The position numbers and the translations under genes were made by a program. Under the pieces are notes generated by a model that was not told where the DNA came from, did no database searches, and saw nothing but the letters and a program-made list of their open reading frames with translations. 64,000 bases of DNA from Phenylobacterium sp. (GTDB lineage Bacteria; Pseudomonadota; Alphaproteobacteria; Caulobacterales; Caulobacteraceae), in contig JAGOQB010000001.1 of assembly GCA_017991675.1 (NCBI GenBank), forward strand, positions 248,001 through 312,000, read 5' to 3'. The number at the start of each line of letters is the position of its first letter. Within the stretch, counting starts at the first letter, position 1. This document shows, piece after piece, positions 35,798-44,394 of the stretch.

Positions 35798-36557
35798 CGC
35801 CTGGCGCGGCCGCGGCGTCCTCATCCTGGGCGCGGCCTCGGCCATCGCCGAAGCGGTCGCCCGCGACCTCGCCGCCCAAGGCGCCCAGCTGATGCTGGTG
35901 GCGCGCGACGGCGCACGGCTGGAAGCGATCGCCGCCGACCTGCGGGTGCGCGGTTCCCCCAACGTCGCGGTGCGGGCTCTGGACCTGGTGGAATCCGAAC
36001 CCACCGACGAGCTGCTGCAGTCGCTGGCCGACGCCATCGGCGGCTTCGACACCGCGCTGATCGCGCATGGCCTGCTGGGCGACCAGACCCGCGCCGAACA
36101 GGACGCCGCCCACGCCGCGGCCCTGATCGACGTCAACTTCACCTCGGCCGGGCTCTGGGCTCTGGCGCTGGCGCGACGGCTGGAACGCACTGATGGCCGC
36201 AACGGCGTGGTGGCGGCGATCGGCAGCGTGGCCGGCGACCGCGGCCGCAGTTCGAATTTCGTCTATGGCGCGGCCAAGGCCGGCCTGGCGGTGCTGATGC
36301 AGGGCCTGGCCCATCGCAGCGCCCTGCACGGCGGCGCCAAGGCCGTGGTCTTCAAGCTGGGCTTCGTCGACACCCCGATGACCGCCGCCTTGGCCAAGGG
36401 CGGGCCGCTCTGGGCCACGCCGCAAGCGGTGGCCAAGGTCATCGTCAAGGGCCTGAACGGGCGTAGCGCCATCGTCTACGGCCCATGGTTCTGGCGATAC
36501 GTCATGCTGATCATTCGGCTGCTGCCCCAGCCGGTGATCGCCCGGATCGACATCTAG
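35787..36557 (+). CDS. dprE2: DprE2-like short-chain dehydrogenase (decaprenylphosphoryl-2-keto-ribose reductase family)
   Basis: Typical classical SDR features are GVLILGAASAIAEAVARDLA (NAD(P)H binding) and VYGAAKAGL (catalytic Tyr-x-x-x-Lys), with the serine in AAIGSVAGDRGRSSN. The C-terminus has a membrane-associating tail (WRYVMLIIRLLPQPVIARI), as in DprE2. Length 256. It overlaps the DprE1-like gene by 11 bases, the same gene order as mycobacterial dprE1-dprE2, and is the last gene of this operon. The reduction to a polyprenyl-phospho-arabinose is inferred from the neighbour. Confidence 0.88.
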   Translation: MTNNAWRGRGVLILGAASAIAEAVARDLAAQGAQLMLVARDGARLEAIAADLRVRGSPNVAVRALDLVESEPTDELLQSLADAIGGFDTALIAHGLLGDQTRAEQDAAHAAALIDVNFTSAGLWALALARRLERTDGRNGVVAAIGSVAGDRGRSSNFVYGAAKAGLAVLMQGLAHRSALHGGAKAVVFKLGFVDTPMTAALAKGGPLWATPQAVAKVIVKGLNGRSAIVYGPWFWRYVMLIIRLLPQPVIARIDI

Positions 36558-36574
36558 TCGTCCGGGCGGCCGGG

Positions 36575-37303
36575 TCAGCCCTTGGCGCGGCCTTCGCGCA
36601 GACGCTCGATCGGGTCGAGCAGGTAGGCGAAGTCCTGGCGGCGGAAGCTACGGAACAACAGGATCACCCCGCTGAGCGTCAGCCAGGTCACGCCGCTGGC
36701 GACGGTGATGATCAGCGGGTGATTGAAGTTCTCACGCTTGGTGTAGTCCATGATGTGGATCATCCAGAAGATGTCCCACAGCCGCCAGGTGTCGTTGCGC
36801 AGCAGCGACACCTCGCCGGTGGCGACCGACATGAACAGCGTCGTCTTCCCGGCGTCGGCGAACTCCACCCGCCAGGCCGGCAGGTCGGCGGTACGCGACT
36901 CGACGTCATGCTTCTCGACCTTGCGGATCGAAGCGACACCCTCGGGCCCCGCGTAGGCCGAGGCCGCCAGCGCCCCGGCCCGGGCCGCATCGATGACCAC
37001 CGGCTGGCCGGTGGCCGCGTCGAGCAGCTTGATCCCCGAGGGCGTCGTCGCCTGATAGATCTGGGCCTGGCCGAGGGTTTTGAGCTGGAGCTTGAGCACC
37101 GGCTCGCCCAGGGCGGCGGCGACTTGGGACAACGGCAGGGTCTGGGCCGGCAGCATGACCTGGGCGGGCTCGCGAATGGAGCCCTCGCCCGAGACCTTGT
37201 GGTGGTCCAGCAGGGCCATCATCGCCCCGCTGATCGACCAGAGCAGCATCTGCAGGCCCAGCACCAGGCCGAACCACTTGTGAAGCGTGCGGATCAGAAA
37301 CAT
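36575..37303 (-). CDS. PepSY-associated membrane protein (first of a pair, downstream gene)
   Basis: The ATG at 37303 starts MFLIRTLHKWFGLVLGLQMLL, a typical PepSY-TM first span with conserved histidine, then a periplasmic domain containing WRVEFADAGKTTLFMSVATGEVS (PepSY-like) and RLWDIFWMIHIMDYTKR, and a final span (PLIITVASGVTWLTLSGVILLF). 242 residues. Members of this family near TonB receptors are linked to iron or siderophore reduction or periplasmic protease inhibition. The large upstream extension in frame (to 37555) lies inside the next PepSY gene and is not used. It begins 11 bases after its neighbour's stop. Confidence 0.85.
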   Translation of the reverse strand: MFLIRTLHKWFGLVLGLQMLLWSISGAMMALLDHHKVSGEGSIREPAQVMLPAQTLPLSQVAAALGEPVLKLQLKTLGQAQIYQATTPSGIKLLDAATGQPVVIDAARAGALAASAYAGPEGVASIRKVEKHDVESRTADLPAWRVEFADAGKTTLFMSVATGEVSLLRNDTWRLWDIFWMIHIMDYTKRENFNHPLIITVASGVTWLTLSGVILLFRSFRRQDFAYLLDPIERLREGRAKG

Positions 37304-37314
37304 CGGTCGATCCC

Positions 37315-38013
37315 CTAGGCCGCTTTGCGCGCGCGGCGCCGGCGGCGGAAACTGTAGAGCAGCAGCCAGCCGCCGGTGGCCGAGGTCGCGACCGCCATCC
37401 AGGTGGCGACCCGCAGCAGCGTGTTGTTCATGTCCGTGCGTTCTTCGTAGTCCATGATGTGGAACATCCAGACGAAGTCGAAGATGCGCCAAAGGTCGTG
37501 GCGCTTGGCCGAGAGCTCGCCGGTCTGCGGCGTGATGTAGAGGGTGGGCTTCCACATACCCTCGAATTCGACGCGCCAGATCGGCATCTGACGGCCTTTG
37601 ATCTCGCTGGGCGCAGTGTCGAGCAGTTCGACCTTGGTCACGGCCCCCTCGCCCGCATAGAGCGCCACGGCGCGGTCACGCGCGGCCTTCTCGTCCAGCG
37701 GCGAGAGCATCTGGCCGGTACGGGCGTCGAACAGCATGCGGCCAGGAATGGCGTCGACGATGTAGACCGGCTGGCCAAGCTGGGTGTCGAGGCGCACCGA
37801 GCGCGTCCCGCCCGGCACGAGGCTCGTCGGCTCGACCAGGCCTTGCAGGGCGATCGGCTGCTGGCGCGGCGCGCGCACCAGGTGATCGCCGTGGATGATG
37901 TCGATGTGGACGGCGGTCATGTAGAGGCCGCTCAGCATCCAGAACACCGCCTGGACGGCGATGATCAGGGCGAGCCACTTGTGGGTCTTCCGGGCCAGGG
38001 CCGGCAGGCGCAT
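37315..38013 (-). CDS. PepSY-associated membrane protein (second of the pair)
   Basis: MRLPALARKTHKWLALIIAVQAVFWMLSGLYM at the N-terminus is the same span type as the neighbouring gene product, including the His-Lys-Trp. The periplasmic part has WRVEFEGMWKPTLYITPQTGELS and RIFDFVWMFHIMDYEERTDMNN, clearly paralogous to the adjacent protein, and it ends with a span and a basic tail. 232 residues. The ATG at 38013 (GAGAG upstream) is preferred to a TTG at 38028. A hairpin separates it from the TonB-dependent receptor gene 66 bases upstream. Confidence 0.85.
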   Translation of the reverse strand: MRLPALARKTHKWLALIIAVQAVFWMLSGLYMTAVHIDIIHGDHLVRAPRQQPIALQGLVEPTSLVPGGTRSVRLDTQLGQPVYIVDAIPGRMLFDARTGQMLSPLDEKAARDRAVALYAGEGAVTKVELLDTAPSEIKGRQMPIWRVEFEGMWKPTLYITPQTGELSAKRHDLWRIFDFVWMFHIMDYEERTDMNNTLLRVATWMAVATSATGGWLLLYSFRRRRRARKAA

Positions 38014-38035
38014 CGTGAAATCTCTCAAATGGATC

Positions 38036-38069
38036 GGCGTCAGGCGGGCATGGGGTCCCGCCCGACGCC
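38036..38069 (-). terminator. Hairpin between the TonB receptor gene and the PepSY genes
   Basis: GGCGTC-a-GGCGGG (38036-38048) pairs with CCCGCC-c-GACGCC (38057-38069): twelve pairs with one mismatch, no T-run. It could be a partial terminator or an mRNA stability stem that sets the receptor to PepSY ratio. Confidence 0.5.
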
Positions 38070-38079
38070 GGGCGCCAAC

Positions 38080-40785
38080 CTAGTTGAACTGGTAGGTCAG
38101 GCGCAGGTACGCGCGACGGCCGAGCAGATCGTACGTCATCGTGTCGGTGTTGCCGTCGGTGAAGCTCTGGATGTACGGAGCCTTCTCGTCGAAGATGTTG
38201 TCGACCCCCACGGCGATGTCGGCGTTCTCGGCGAAGCGATAGGCGACCTGGGCGTTGTGATAGAAGACCCGCGGCGCTTCGTAGCCGATATCCTCGGGCG
38301 CGGCGTTGAAGTCCGTCGCCTTGCCGATCATCTGCACCGAGTAGGTCCCGGTCCACTTTTCGTCGGTGACGGTGAAGCTGGCGTTGGAGCGCCACTTCGG
38401 GAAGCCGCCGTTGCCGCCGCCGATATGCCCGTCGAACTGGATCGGTTCGGCGCCCTCATAGGCGGTGATCAGATACTCGCCGAGATAGGTCGTGTTCCAG
38501 TCGAAGCTGGCGCGGCGATCGAACAGGTCGAAGTCGTAGTGGATGCCGATGTCGACGCCGGTCATCTCTTCCTTGCCGGTGTTCACCGGGATGGACGAGA
38601 GGAAGTTGACCTCGCCGGTCAGCGTGCTGCGGGTGAAGTTGCTCGGGCCGCAGAACGGATGGGTCATCCCCGCCGAGGCGTAGCAGACCGCCAGCTTGGT
38701 CGAGCCGGGGATCGAGCGGATCGCATCGGTGATCTCGATGTCGAAGTAGTCGACCGTCACCGACAGGCCGCTGATCTGCGGCGGCGTGAAGACCAGGCCC
38801 AGGGTCAGGGTCTTGGCCTCTTCCGGCTGCAGGTCGCTGTTGCCGCCGTTAGTGGTCAGGATCGTGGTGCCCAGCTGCCGGTAACCGGCCGGAACGCCCG
38901 AGGCCTGGCAGTTCGCGGTCAGGGTCGCGTTGCCGCTGGTGCTGTAGCCGCTGCAGGGATCGGTCGTGGTCAAGTTGCCTTCGGCCACGCCGCCGAACAG
39001 CTCGGGCACGCTGGGAACCCGGAAGCCGGTGCCGTAGGTGGCGCGCAGGCGCAGACCTTCGATCGCCGTCCAGTTCAGGCTGGCCTTGTAGGTCACGTTG
39101 CTGCCGAACAGGTCGTAGTCCGAGTAGCGGAGAGCTCCGTCGACATCGAGGCTCTTGATCAGCGGCAGGTCGGCCAACAGCGGCGCCGAAACCTCCAGAT
39201 AGGCTTCCTTGGCCTTCATCGAGCCGGAAATCGGATCCTGCTGGTTGGTGTTGCCGATGCCCAGCACCGTCAGGGCGTCGGGGTCGCGCCAGCCTTCTTC
39301 CTCGCGGTACAGCAGACCGACCGCCGCGCCGACCGGGCCGGCGGGCAGTTCGAAGAGCGTGCCGGAGAAGTCGAGCGTGGCGCTGCGCTGCTCGTTACCG
39401 CCGGTGTCGCGCGAGGTGTAGAGGATGTAGTCCAGCACCTCCTTGGTCAGGCTGCCGGCGCCGAGATAGTCGCCGCAGGGCGCGCCGGGGACGCAGTTCA
39501 GGGTCTTCTGCACGCGCTCGAGATTGGCGATGTTGCTCATCGCGTCGATGCCGGTGTTCCGGCCCCAGTTCACCGCCGCTTCCCAGGTCCAGTCGCCGAC
39601 CACCTTGCCGCGGGCGCCCGCCACCAGGCGGTAGGTGTCGGTTTCCTGGAAGAACTGGCGGGGGCCGCCCTCGCCCAGCCGCCGCGCCAGGAGGACCAGA
39701 TTCTGGCCGGTCGGGTTGTTCGGGTTCGTGGCGCGAATGGTGAAGTCACGCAGCACGTCGGGCGTGCCGTCCGGGTTGGTCGGCCGATGGGTCAGGCCGC
39801 CGGGCGTCGCCAGCTGGTTGCTCTTGCGGTGGGTGAAGAAGAACTCGCCGAACAGCTGCACGTCGTCGGTCAGGTCGTAATCGGCCAGGAACGCCGTGCT
39901 GATCCGCTCGATCGGCGACACCGCGTTGAGGAACGGGTTCGAATTGAAGCCGTGCTTGGCGCCGTTGTAGAGCTCGAAATAGTTGCCGTCCGGACCAGGC
40001 GTCTGGCTGAAGTTCACGACCCGGCCGTCGGCCAGCCGCGCACGGCCGCCGAGGGTGTTGCCGCTGTACGAGCAGACCAACTGGCCATTGCTCTCGCCCA
40101 GGCTGCAGGGCGCGCGGCTCGCCATGTTGACGGCTTCGGTCTTCTGGTAGGTGAAAGCCGCGGTCACGCCGCCGCGGTCGCCGCGCATGCCCCACAGCGC
40201 GTCGACGGTGTACTCCTCGCCGTCGCCCTCGTCGGTGATGCCGTACTTGCCGGAGAGCTTGAGGCCCTCGTAACCGTCGATGGTGACGATGTTGACCACG
40301 CCGGCGACCGCGTCGGCGCCGTAGATGGCCGAGGCGCCGTCCTTCAGCACGTCCATCCGCCCGATGATCGAGGTCGGGATCATGTTGAGGTCGGGAGCGC
40401 TGTTGGCGCCGGTGCCGCCGTTCACGACGCGGCGGCCGTTGATCAGGGTCAGGGTGCGGTTGATGCCCAGGCCGCGCAGGTTCACCTGCGCCGTGCCGTA
40501 GCCGTTGCCGGTCCAATAGGCGCTGGTCTGGCCGCCTGCGGCCCCGGCCGAAGCGGGAAGCCGCTGCAGCAGCGTCTCGACGTTGGTGATGCCGGTGTTG
40601 GAGATCTCTTCCTGGCTGACCACCGTCGCCGGGCCGACCCCGCTGATGTCCACCCGCTTGATGCGGCTGCCGGTGACGATGACTTCATCGACGTCGTTCG
40701 CAGCCTGCGCGTGCGCCGGAGCGCTCAACATCGCGCCGCTCAGCATGGCGCTGGCCAGCAGCAGACGCTTAGAAAAACGGTTCAT
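38080..40785 (-). CDS. TonB-dependent outer membrane receptor
   Basis: A signal peptide (LLLASAMLSGAMLSAPAHAQ) is followed by a TonB box-like DEVIVTGSRI and a plug domain with SNTGITNVETLLQRLPA, RGLGINRTLTLINGRR and DGASAIYGADAVAGVVNIV. The remaining 700 residues are beta-strand-rich and end YLRLTYQFN, a typical C-terminal aromatic barrel end. 901 residues. The substrate is unknown; iron-siderophore or other nutrients are possible. It forms a unit with two PepSY membrane proteins downstream. ATG at 40785 is preceded by a G-rich ribosome site. Confidence 0.95.
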   Translation of the reverse strand: MNRFSKRLLLASAMLSGAMLSAPAHAQAANDVDEVIVTGSRIKRVDISGVGPATVVSQEEISNTGITNVETLLQRLPASAGAAGGQTSAYWTGNGYGTAQVNLRGLGINRTLTLINGRRVVNGGTGANSAPDLNMIPTSIIGRMDVLKDGASAIYGADAVAGVVNIVTIDGYEGLKLSGKYGITDEGDGEEYTVDALWGMRGDRGGVTAAFTYQKTEAVNMASRAPCSLGESNGQLVCSYSGNTLGGRARLADGRVVNFSQTPGPDGNYFELYNGAKHGFNSNPFLNAVSPIERISTAFLADYDLTDDVQLFGEFFFTHRKSNQLATPGGLTHRPTNPDGTPDVLRDFTIRATNPNNPTGQNLVLLARRLGEGGPRQFFQETDTYRLVAGARGKVVGDWTWEAAVNWGRNTGIDAMSNIANLERVQKTLNCVPGAPCGDYLGAGSLTKEVLDYILYTSRDTGGNEQRSATLDFSGTLFELPAGPVGAAVGLLYREEEGWRDPDALTVLGIGNTNQQDPISGSMKAKEAYLEVSAPLLADLPLIKSLDVDGALRYSDYDLFGSNVTYKASLNWTAIEGLRLRATYGTGFRVPSVPELFGGVAEGNLTTTDPCSGYSTSGNATLTANCQASGVPAGYRQLGTTILTTNGGNSDLQPEEAKTLTLGLVFTPPQISGLSVTVDYFDIEITDAIRSIPGSTKLAVCYASAGMTHPFCGPSNFTRSTLTGEVNFLSSIPVNTGKEEMTGVDIGIHYDFDLFDRRASFDWNTTYLGEYLITAYEGAEPIQFDGHIGGGNGGFPKWRSNASFTVTDEKWTGTYSVQMIGKATDFNAAPEDIGYEAPRVFYHNAQVAYRFAENADIAVGVDNIFDEKAPYIQSFTDGNTDTMTYDLLGRRAYLRLTYQFN

Positions 40786-41188
40786 AACCTACCCCCTTTG
40801 ATCGGCGCCTGGGGCCACCCTCCCGGCGTATCCCAAGCGCCCGCGCGCCGCCGCGGTGACCCGCCAGCGGCTAATGTCTATACATATTTCGGTTCGCGCA
40901 GACGGGACCGCCGGCCCAGAAATCGATGACGATGTCTGATTGCATCGACAGCCGGTTCGCGACGACAACCTCCGTCGCCGCACAGCGCCTGGTCAGCCGA
41001 CCCCCCTGCCTGATCGTCCGCTTCGCCGACGATCGCGACCTCTCTCAAATCACCCCGAACTCACTATGTTGATCCCCCTCCTCTAGGCGCCGATGGCTCG
41101 CGGCGCGAGAGCGACCCTCCAGTCGCTCGTTGGGGATACGCGCGCCCTGCCCTCATCCCTCAAAATTTTTCCGGGTACGGCCGGAATA
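40786..41188. other. Long leader region upstream of the TonB receptor gene, no gene
   Basis: About 400 bases between the receptor gene and the site cluster before the CusF-like gene. No open frame on either strand has a start signal and recognisable product; on the minus strand a good ribosome site (GAGGAGGGGG near 41080) leads only to a four-codon frame from a GTG. A near-palindrome lies at 40874 and a -10-like TATGTATA overlaps it on the minus strand. Confidence 0.45.
40874..40885 (-). promoter_or_regulatory. Near-palindromic operator-like sequence in the TonB receptor promoter
   Basis: ATGTCTATACAT is palindromic at ten of twelve positions, 89 bases before the receptor start, and on the minus strand includes TATGTATA. 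The regulator is unknown. Confidence 0.3.
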
Positions 41189-41202
41189 TTGACGAGGATC
41201 AA
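41189..41202. promoter_or_regulatory. Fnr/FixK-type binding palindrome
   Basis: TTGACGAGGATCAA fits TTGA-N6-TCAA exactly (and TTGAT-N4-ATCAA at nine of ten). It lies just beyond the terminator of the copper gene set, about 400 bases upstream of the TonB receptor gene on the minus strand; no plus-strand gene follows. Confidence 0.35.
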
Positions 41203-41208
41203 GGCAAG

Positions 41209-41238
41209 GCCTCCGGAGCGCCCTCGCGTTCCGGAGGC
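41209..41238 (-). terminator. Hairpin terminator at the end of the copper operon
   Basis: GCCTCCGGA (41209-41217) and TCCGGAGGC (41230-41238) form a perfect nine-base stem starting eight bases after the stop of the CusF-like gene on the minus strand. Confidence 0.55.
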
Positions 41239-41246
41239 GTACGGCC

Positions 41247-41570
41247 CTATTGCGGGCGGACGGCGGTGATGGTCTGGCCGTTCAGGTCGAAGCGGATCTT
41301 CGCCCCGACCTTCATCTTGCCCAGCAGCGCCTTGTCGGCGACCTTGAACGGCATGGTCATCGCCGGCCAGTTCAGGGCCTTGATCGGGTCGTGGGCGATG
41401 GTCACCGAGCCGCTCTTGGCGTCGATCTTCTTGACCACGCCCGTGCCTTCGACGCTGCCGGCGGCGGCCGGAGCCGCGTGGCCGGCATGAGCGCTATGGT
41501 CCTGGCCGTGGGCCAGAGCCCCGGTCGCGCTGACGCCAAGGGCCGCAACGCCCAGAAGCAGGGTCTTCAT
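41247..41570 (-). CDS. Periplasmic copper-binding protein, CusF-like domain
   Basis: A signal peptide (LLLGVAALGVSATGALA) with an adjoining His-rich start (HGQDHSAHAGHAA) precedes a CusF-fold domain with the signature GVVKKIDAKSGSVTIAHDPI, then LNWPAMTMPFKVADKALL. In CusF the tryptophan and the methionines of WPAMTM bind Cu(I). 107 residues. It is the last gene of the copA-copB unit, 39 bases after copB, and would shuttle or sequester copper in the periplasm. Confidence 0.9.
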   Translation of the reverse strand: MKTLLLGVAALGVSATGALAHGQDHSAHAGHAAPAAAGSVEGTGVVKKIDAKSGSVTIAHDPIKALNWPAMTMPFKVADKALLGKMKVGAKIRFDLNGQTITAVRPQ

Positions 41571-41609
41571 CTATTCTCTCCAACAAAGCTCGCGCCGACG
41601 GCGCGATGA

Positions 41610-42599
41610 CTAGAACCAGGCGCGCACGCCCAGAACGAAACGGGTGTCTTCGACGTCTTCCCCGGCGGCGCGGGCGAGATCGGCGGTGTCGCCGAACTTC
41701 CGCTCGTAGGACACGCCGACATAGGGACCGAACTCGCGGCGAAGCTCGTAGCGCAGCCGCAGGCCGAGCTCGGCGCTGGTCAGCCCCGAACCGAGTTGCA
41801 GCTCCGGGACCTCCTGGGCCGCCAGTTCCACCTCGGCCCGCGGCTCGAGGATCAGCTTTTGGGTCAGACGCAGATCATAGGCGCCCTCCAGCCGCGCGGA
41901 CAGATCGCCCTTCTCGGAGAGGAAGGCCGCGCCTTCCAGTTCGAACCAGTAGGGCGCGACACCTTCGAACCCGACCGTAGCGTAGGTCCGCGAGGGGCCC
42001 GGCTCGAAGTCGTGCCGGACGCCGGCCTGCAGGTCGAAATACGGCCCGATGGCGCGCGAGTAGAGGACCTGGGCCTCGGCGGAATGCAGATCGCCGCCGA
42101 ACTCGCCCTCGCCCGCCGACTTCACCACCAGGCGGTTGACGTCGCCGCCGTACCAGAATTCGCCTTCCCAGGCGTAGGCGTCATCGCCCGAGGTCGGCCG
42201 CACTTCGGCGGTGCTCAGCATGACCTTCCAGGCCTTTCCGCCGCCATGCTCCTTGGCGAGTTGGGCCCGCGCTGCGGCCATGGCCTCGCGACCGAAATAG
42301 CGCTCGGCGGCGTAGTCGGTCGGGGCCGGCGGCGCAGGCGCATTGCCAGCCGGCGGGACGTTCGCCGGCGCCGGCATGGCGTGGCCCGCATGCGGGTCGG
42401 CGGCGGGTGCGGGCGTGGGCATCTGATGCCCGGCATGGGGATCCGTCGCCGCCGGCGGCATCGCGTGCCCGGCGTGCGGGTCGGCTGCAGGCGGCGCGGC
42501 GGCCGGGGCGTGATGGTCGTGCTGCGCGGCGGCCGGCGTGGCCAGCATGAGCGGCGTCGCGGCAAGCGGCGCCAGGGCGATCAGAATCTGGCGGTTCAC
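41610..42599 (-). CDS. copB: Copper resistance outer membrane protein CopB
   Basis: CopB (PcoB) is an outer membrane protein that binds or exports copper. A signal peptide (cleavage near TPAAAQ) leads to a metal-binding segment with three to four DPHAGHxMP repeats (about residues 40-77), then the conserved barrel: TYATVGFEGVAPYWFELEGAAFLS, LILEPRAEVELAAQ, LRYELRREFGPYVGVSYERKFGDTA and the C-terminal FVLGVRAWF. 329 residues. It overlaps the copA stop by four bases, in the standard copA-copB order. Confidence 0.93.
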   Translation of the reverse strand: MNRQILIALAPLAATPLMLATPAAAQHDHHAPAAAPPAADPHAGHAMPPAATDPHAGHQMPTPAPAADPHAGHAMPAPANVPPAGNAPAPPAPTDYAAERYFGREAMAAARAQLAKEHGGGKAWKVMLSTAEVRPTSGDDAYAWEGEFWYGGDVNRLVVKSAGEGEFGGDLHSAEAQVLYSRAIGPYFDLQAGVRHDFEPGPSRTYATVGFEGVAPYWFELEGAAFLSEKGDLSARLEGAYDLRLTQKLILEPRAEVELAAQEVPELQLGSGLTSAELGLRLRYELRREFGPYVGVSYERKFGDTADLARAAGEDVEDTRFVLGVRAWF

Positions 42600-44311
42600 G
42601 CGGCGTCTCCTTCCAGGGGACGCACGGTCACCACGTTAAACATGCCCGCGTGCATGTGATACAGCAGGTGGCAGTGGAACGCCCAGTCGCCGCGCTCGTC
42701 GGCGGTGAAGTCGAACGCCACCTTGCCGCCCGGCAGCACGTTGACGGTGTGCTTGCGCGGATGACGGCCCGGGTTGCCGGTCACCACTTCAAAGAAATGG
42801 CCGTGCAGGTGGATCGGGTGGGCCATCATCGAGTCGTTGACCAGCACCACGCGGACCCGCTCGTTATAGCGGAACGGGATCGGGTCCTTCAGGTGGCTGT
42901 AGCTGACCCCGTCGAACGCCCACATGAAGCGTTCCATGTTGCCGGTCAGGTGGATCTCCAGCTCCCGTGAGGGCGGCCTGGGGTCGGGATTGGGATCGAG
43001 CGAGACCAGGTCCTTGAGCGTCAGCACCTTGTGGCCGACGTCCTCAAGTCCCTGCCCCGGATCGCCGGTGCGGTCGGCCGGCATCGGCGAGATCATCTGC
43101 ACGCCCGGGCCCAGCTTGACCTGCGGCGCGTTGCGCGGATCCAGCATGGACATGCCGGAATGGTCCATCTCCATGCCTTCCATGCCGGGCATCGCCGAAT
43201 GGTCCATGCCCATGTCGCGCATGTTGAGCAGCGGCCGCTTGCGCAGCGGCGGGACCGGCGCGGTCATCCCCAGGCGCGGCGCCAGCGTGGCCCGGCCCAT
43301 GCCGGAGCGGTCCGCGGCCTCGGCGACCAGCGTATAGGCCTGATCCCCCGTCGGCTGGACGACGATGTCGTAGGTTTCGGCCGGAGCGATCTGAAACTCT
43401 TCGACTTCCACCGGAACGACGTTCTGGCCGTCGGTCTGCACGACACTGAGCTTCAGGCCCGGAATGCGGACGTTGAAGATCGTCATCGCGCCGGCGTTGA
43501 CGAACCGCAGCCGCACCCGTTCCCCAGGCGTGAAGAGGCCCGTCCAGTTGTCCTTCGGCCCATGGCCGTTGATCAGGAAGGTGTAGGTCGACCCGGTGAC
43601 GTCCATCACGTCCGTCGGATCCATCAGCATCTTGGACCACTCCTTGCGGTCCTTGAACGACTGGTCCTGCCCGGCCAGCAGCCCGGCCACGGTCTGCTTC
43701 TGCATGTTGAAGTAGCCGGCGTGCGCCTTCAGCTTCCGGAAGATCTCGTGCGGATGCATGAAGCTGTAGTCGGACAAGACGATCACGTGCTCGCGATCGT
43801 ACTTCACCGGGTCCTCGCCGGCCGGATCGATGACGATCGGGCCGTAGTGCCCCATCTGCTCCTGCAGGCCCGAGTGGCTGTGATACCAGTAGGTGCCCGC
43901 CTGGCGGACCTTGAATTCGTAGTGGAAGGTTTCGCCCGGCTTGATGCCGGGGAAGCTGACGCCCGGCACCCCGTCCATCTCGAACGGCAGCAGCAGGCCG
44001 TGCCAGTGGATCGAGGTATCCTCGTCGAGATTGTTGGTGACCGAGAGGCGGACCTTCTGGCCCTCCTTCAGGCGGACCAGCGGCGCGGGCACGGTGCCGT
44101 TGACGGTGACTGCATGGCCGGCGCGGCCGTCGACCTTGAACGGCGTGTGGCCGACGGTCAGGGCGATGTTCTCGCCCGACACGGTCGGCAGCGTGCTGGC
44201 GACGCCAGGGGTGCCGCTCTGGGCCCAGGCCGGCAGCAGCGCGCTGAGGGCCGCCCCGCCGCCCAGGGCGGACGCCCCGCGCAGAATCTGACGTCGATCC
44301 AAGTCCTTCAT
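42596..44311 (-). CDS. copA: Multicopper oxidase CopA (copper resistance)
   Basis: CopA (PcoA) is a periplasmic multicopper oxidase that detoxifies Cu(I). The N-terminus has a Tat signal (DRRQILRGASALGGGAALSALLPAWA). The copper-ligand motifs are IHWHGLL, YWYHSHSG, HPIHLHGHFFEV and FHCHLLYHMHAGM, all intact. A methionine-rich loop (residues about 365-400, MRDMGMDHSAMPGMEGM) is characteristic of copper resistance members. 571 residues. It is 154 bases from the ECF sigma gene, with a CueR-type promoter sequence in between. Confidence 0.96.
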   Translation of the reverse strand: MKDLDRRQILRGASALGGGAALSALLPAWAQSGTPGVASTLPTVSGENIALTVGHTPFKVDGRAGHAVTVNGTVPAPLVRLKEGQKVRLSVTNNLDEDTSIHWHGLLLPFEMDGVPGVSFPGIKPGETFHYEFKVRQAGTYWYHSHSGLQEQMGHYGPIVIDPAGEDPVKYDREHVIVLSDYSFMHPHEIFRKLKAHAGYFNMQKQTVAGLLAGQDQSFKDRKEWSKMLMDPTDVMDVTGSTYTFLINGHGPKDNWTGLFTPGERVRLRFVNAGAMTIFNVRIPGLKLSVVQTDGQNVVPVEVEEFQIAPAETYDIVVQPTGDQAYTLVAEAADRSGMGRATLAPRLGMTAPVPPLRKRPLLNMRDMGMDHSAMPGMEGMEMDHSGMSMLDPRNAPQVKLGPGVQMISPMPADRTGDPGQGLEDVGHKVLTLKDLVSLDPNPDPRPPSRELEIHLTGNMERFMWAFDGVSYSHLKDPIPFRYNERVRVVLVNDSMMAHPIHLHGHFFEVVTGNPGRHPRKHTVNVLPGGKVAFDFTADERGDWAFHCHLLYHMHAGMFNVVTVRPLEGDAA

Positions 44312-44394
44312 GGGCGGCCCTTCGAAGCAAAGCCCGCCACGCGCAGGGGAGCGCCGACGGGTCGGGTACAGGTCGTTTCAGTCATGGCGGGAAG

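Noticed and set aside
37459-40929. Plus-strand open frame of 1156 codons
   Set aside because: It lies opposite the TonB receptor and a PepSY gene; the translation is Arg/Val/His/Gln-rich with no domain, a mirror effect of high-GC codon use.
42360-42500. CRISPR-like or tandem repeat array
   Set aside because: The repeats encode DPHAGHxMP units inside copB, a coding metal-binding repeat rather than an array.
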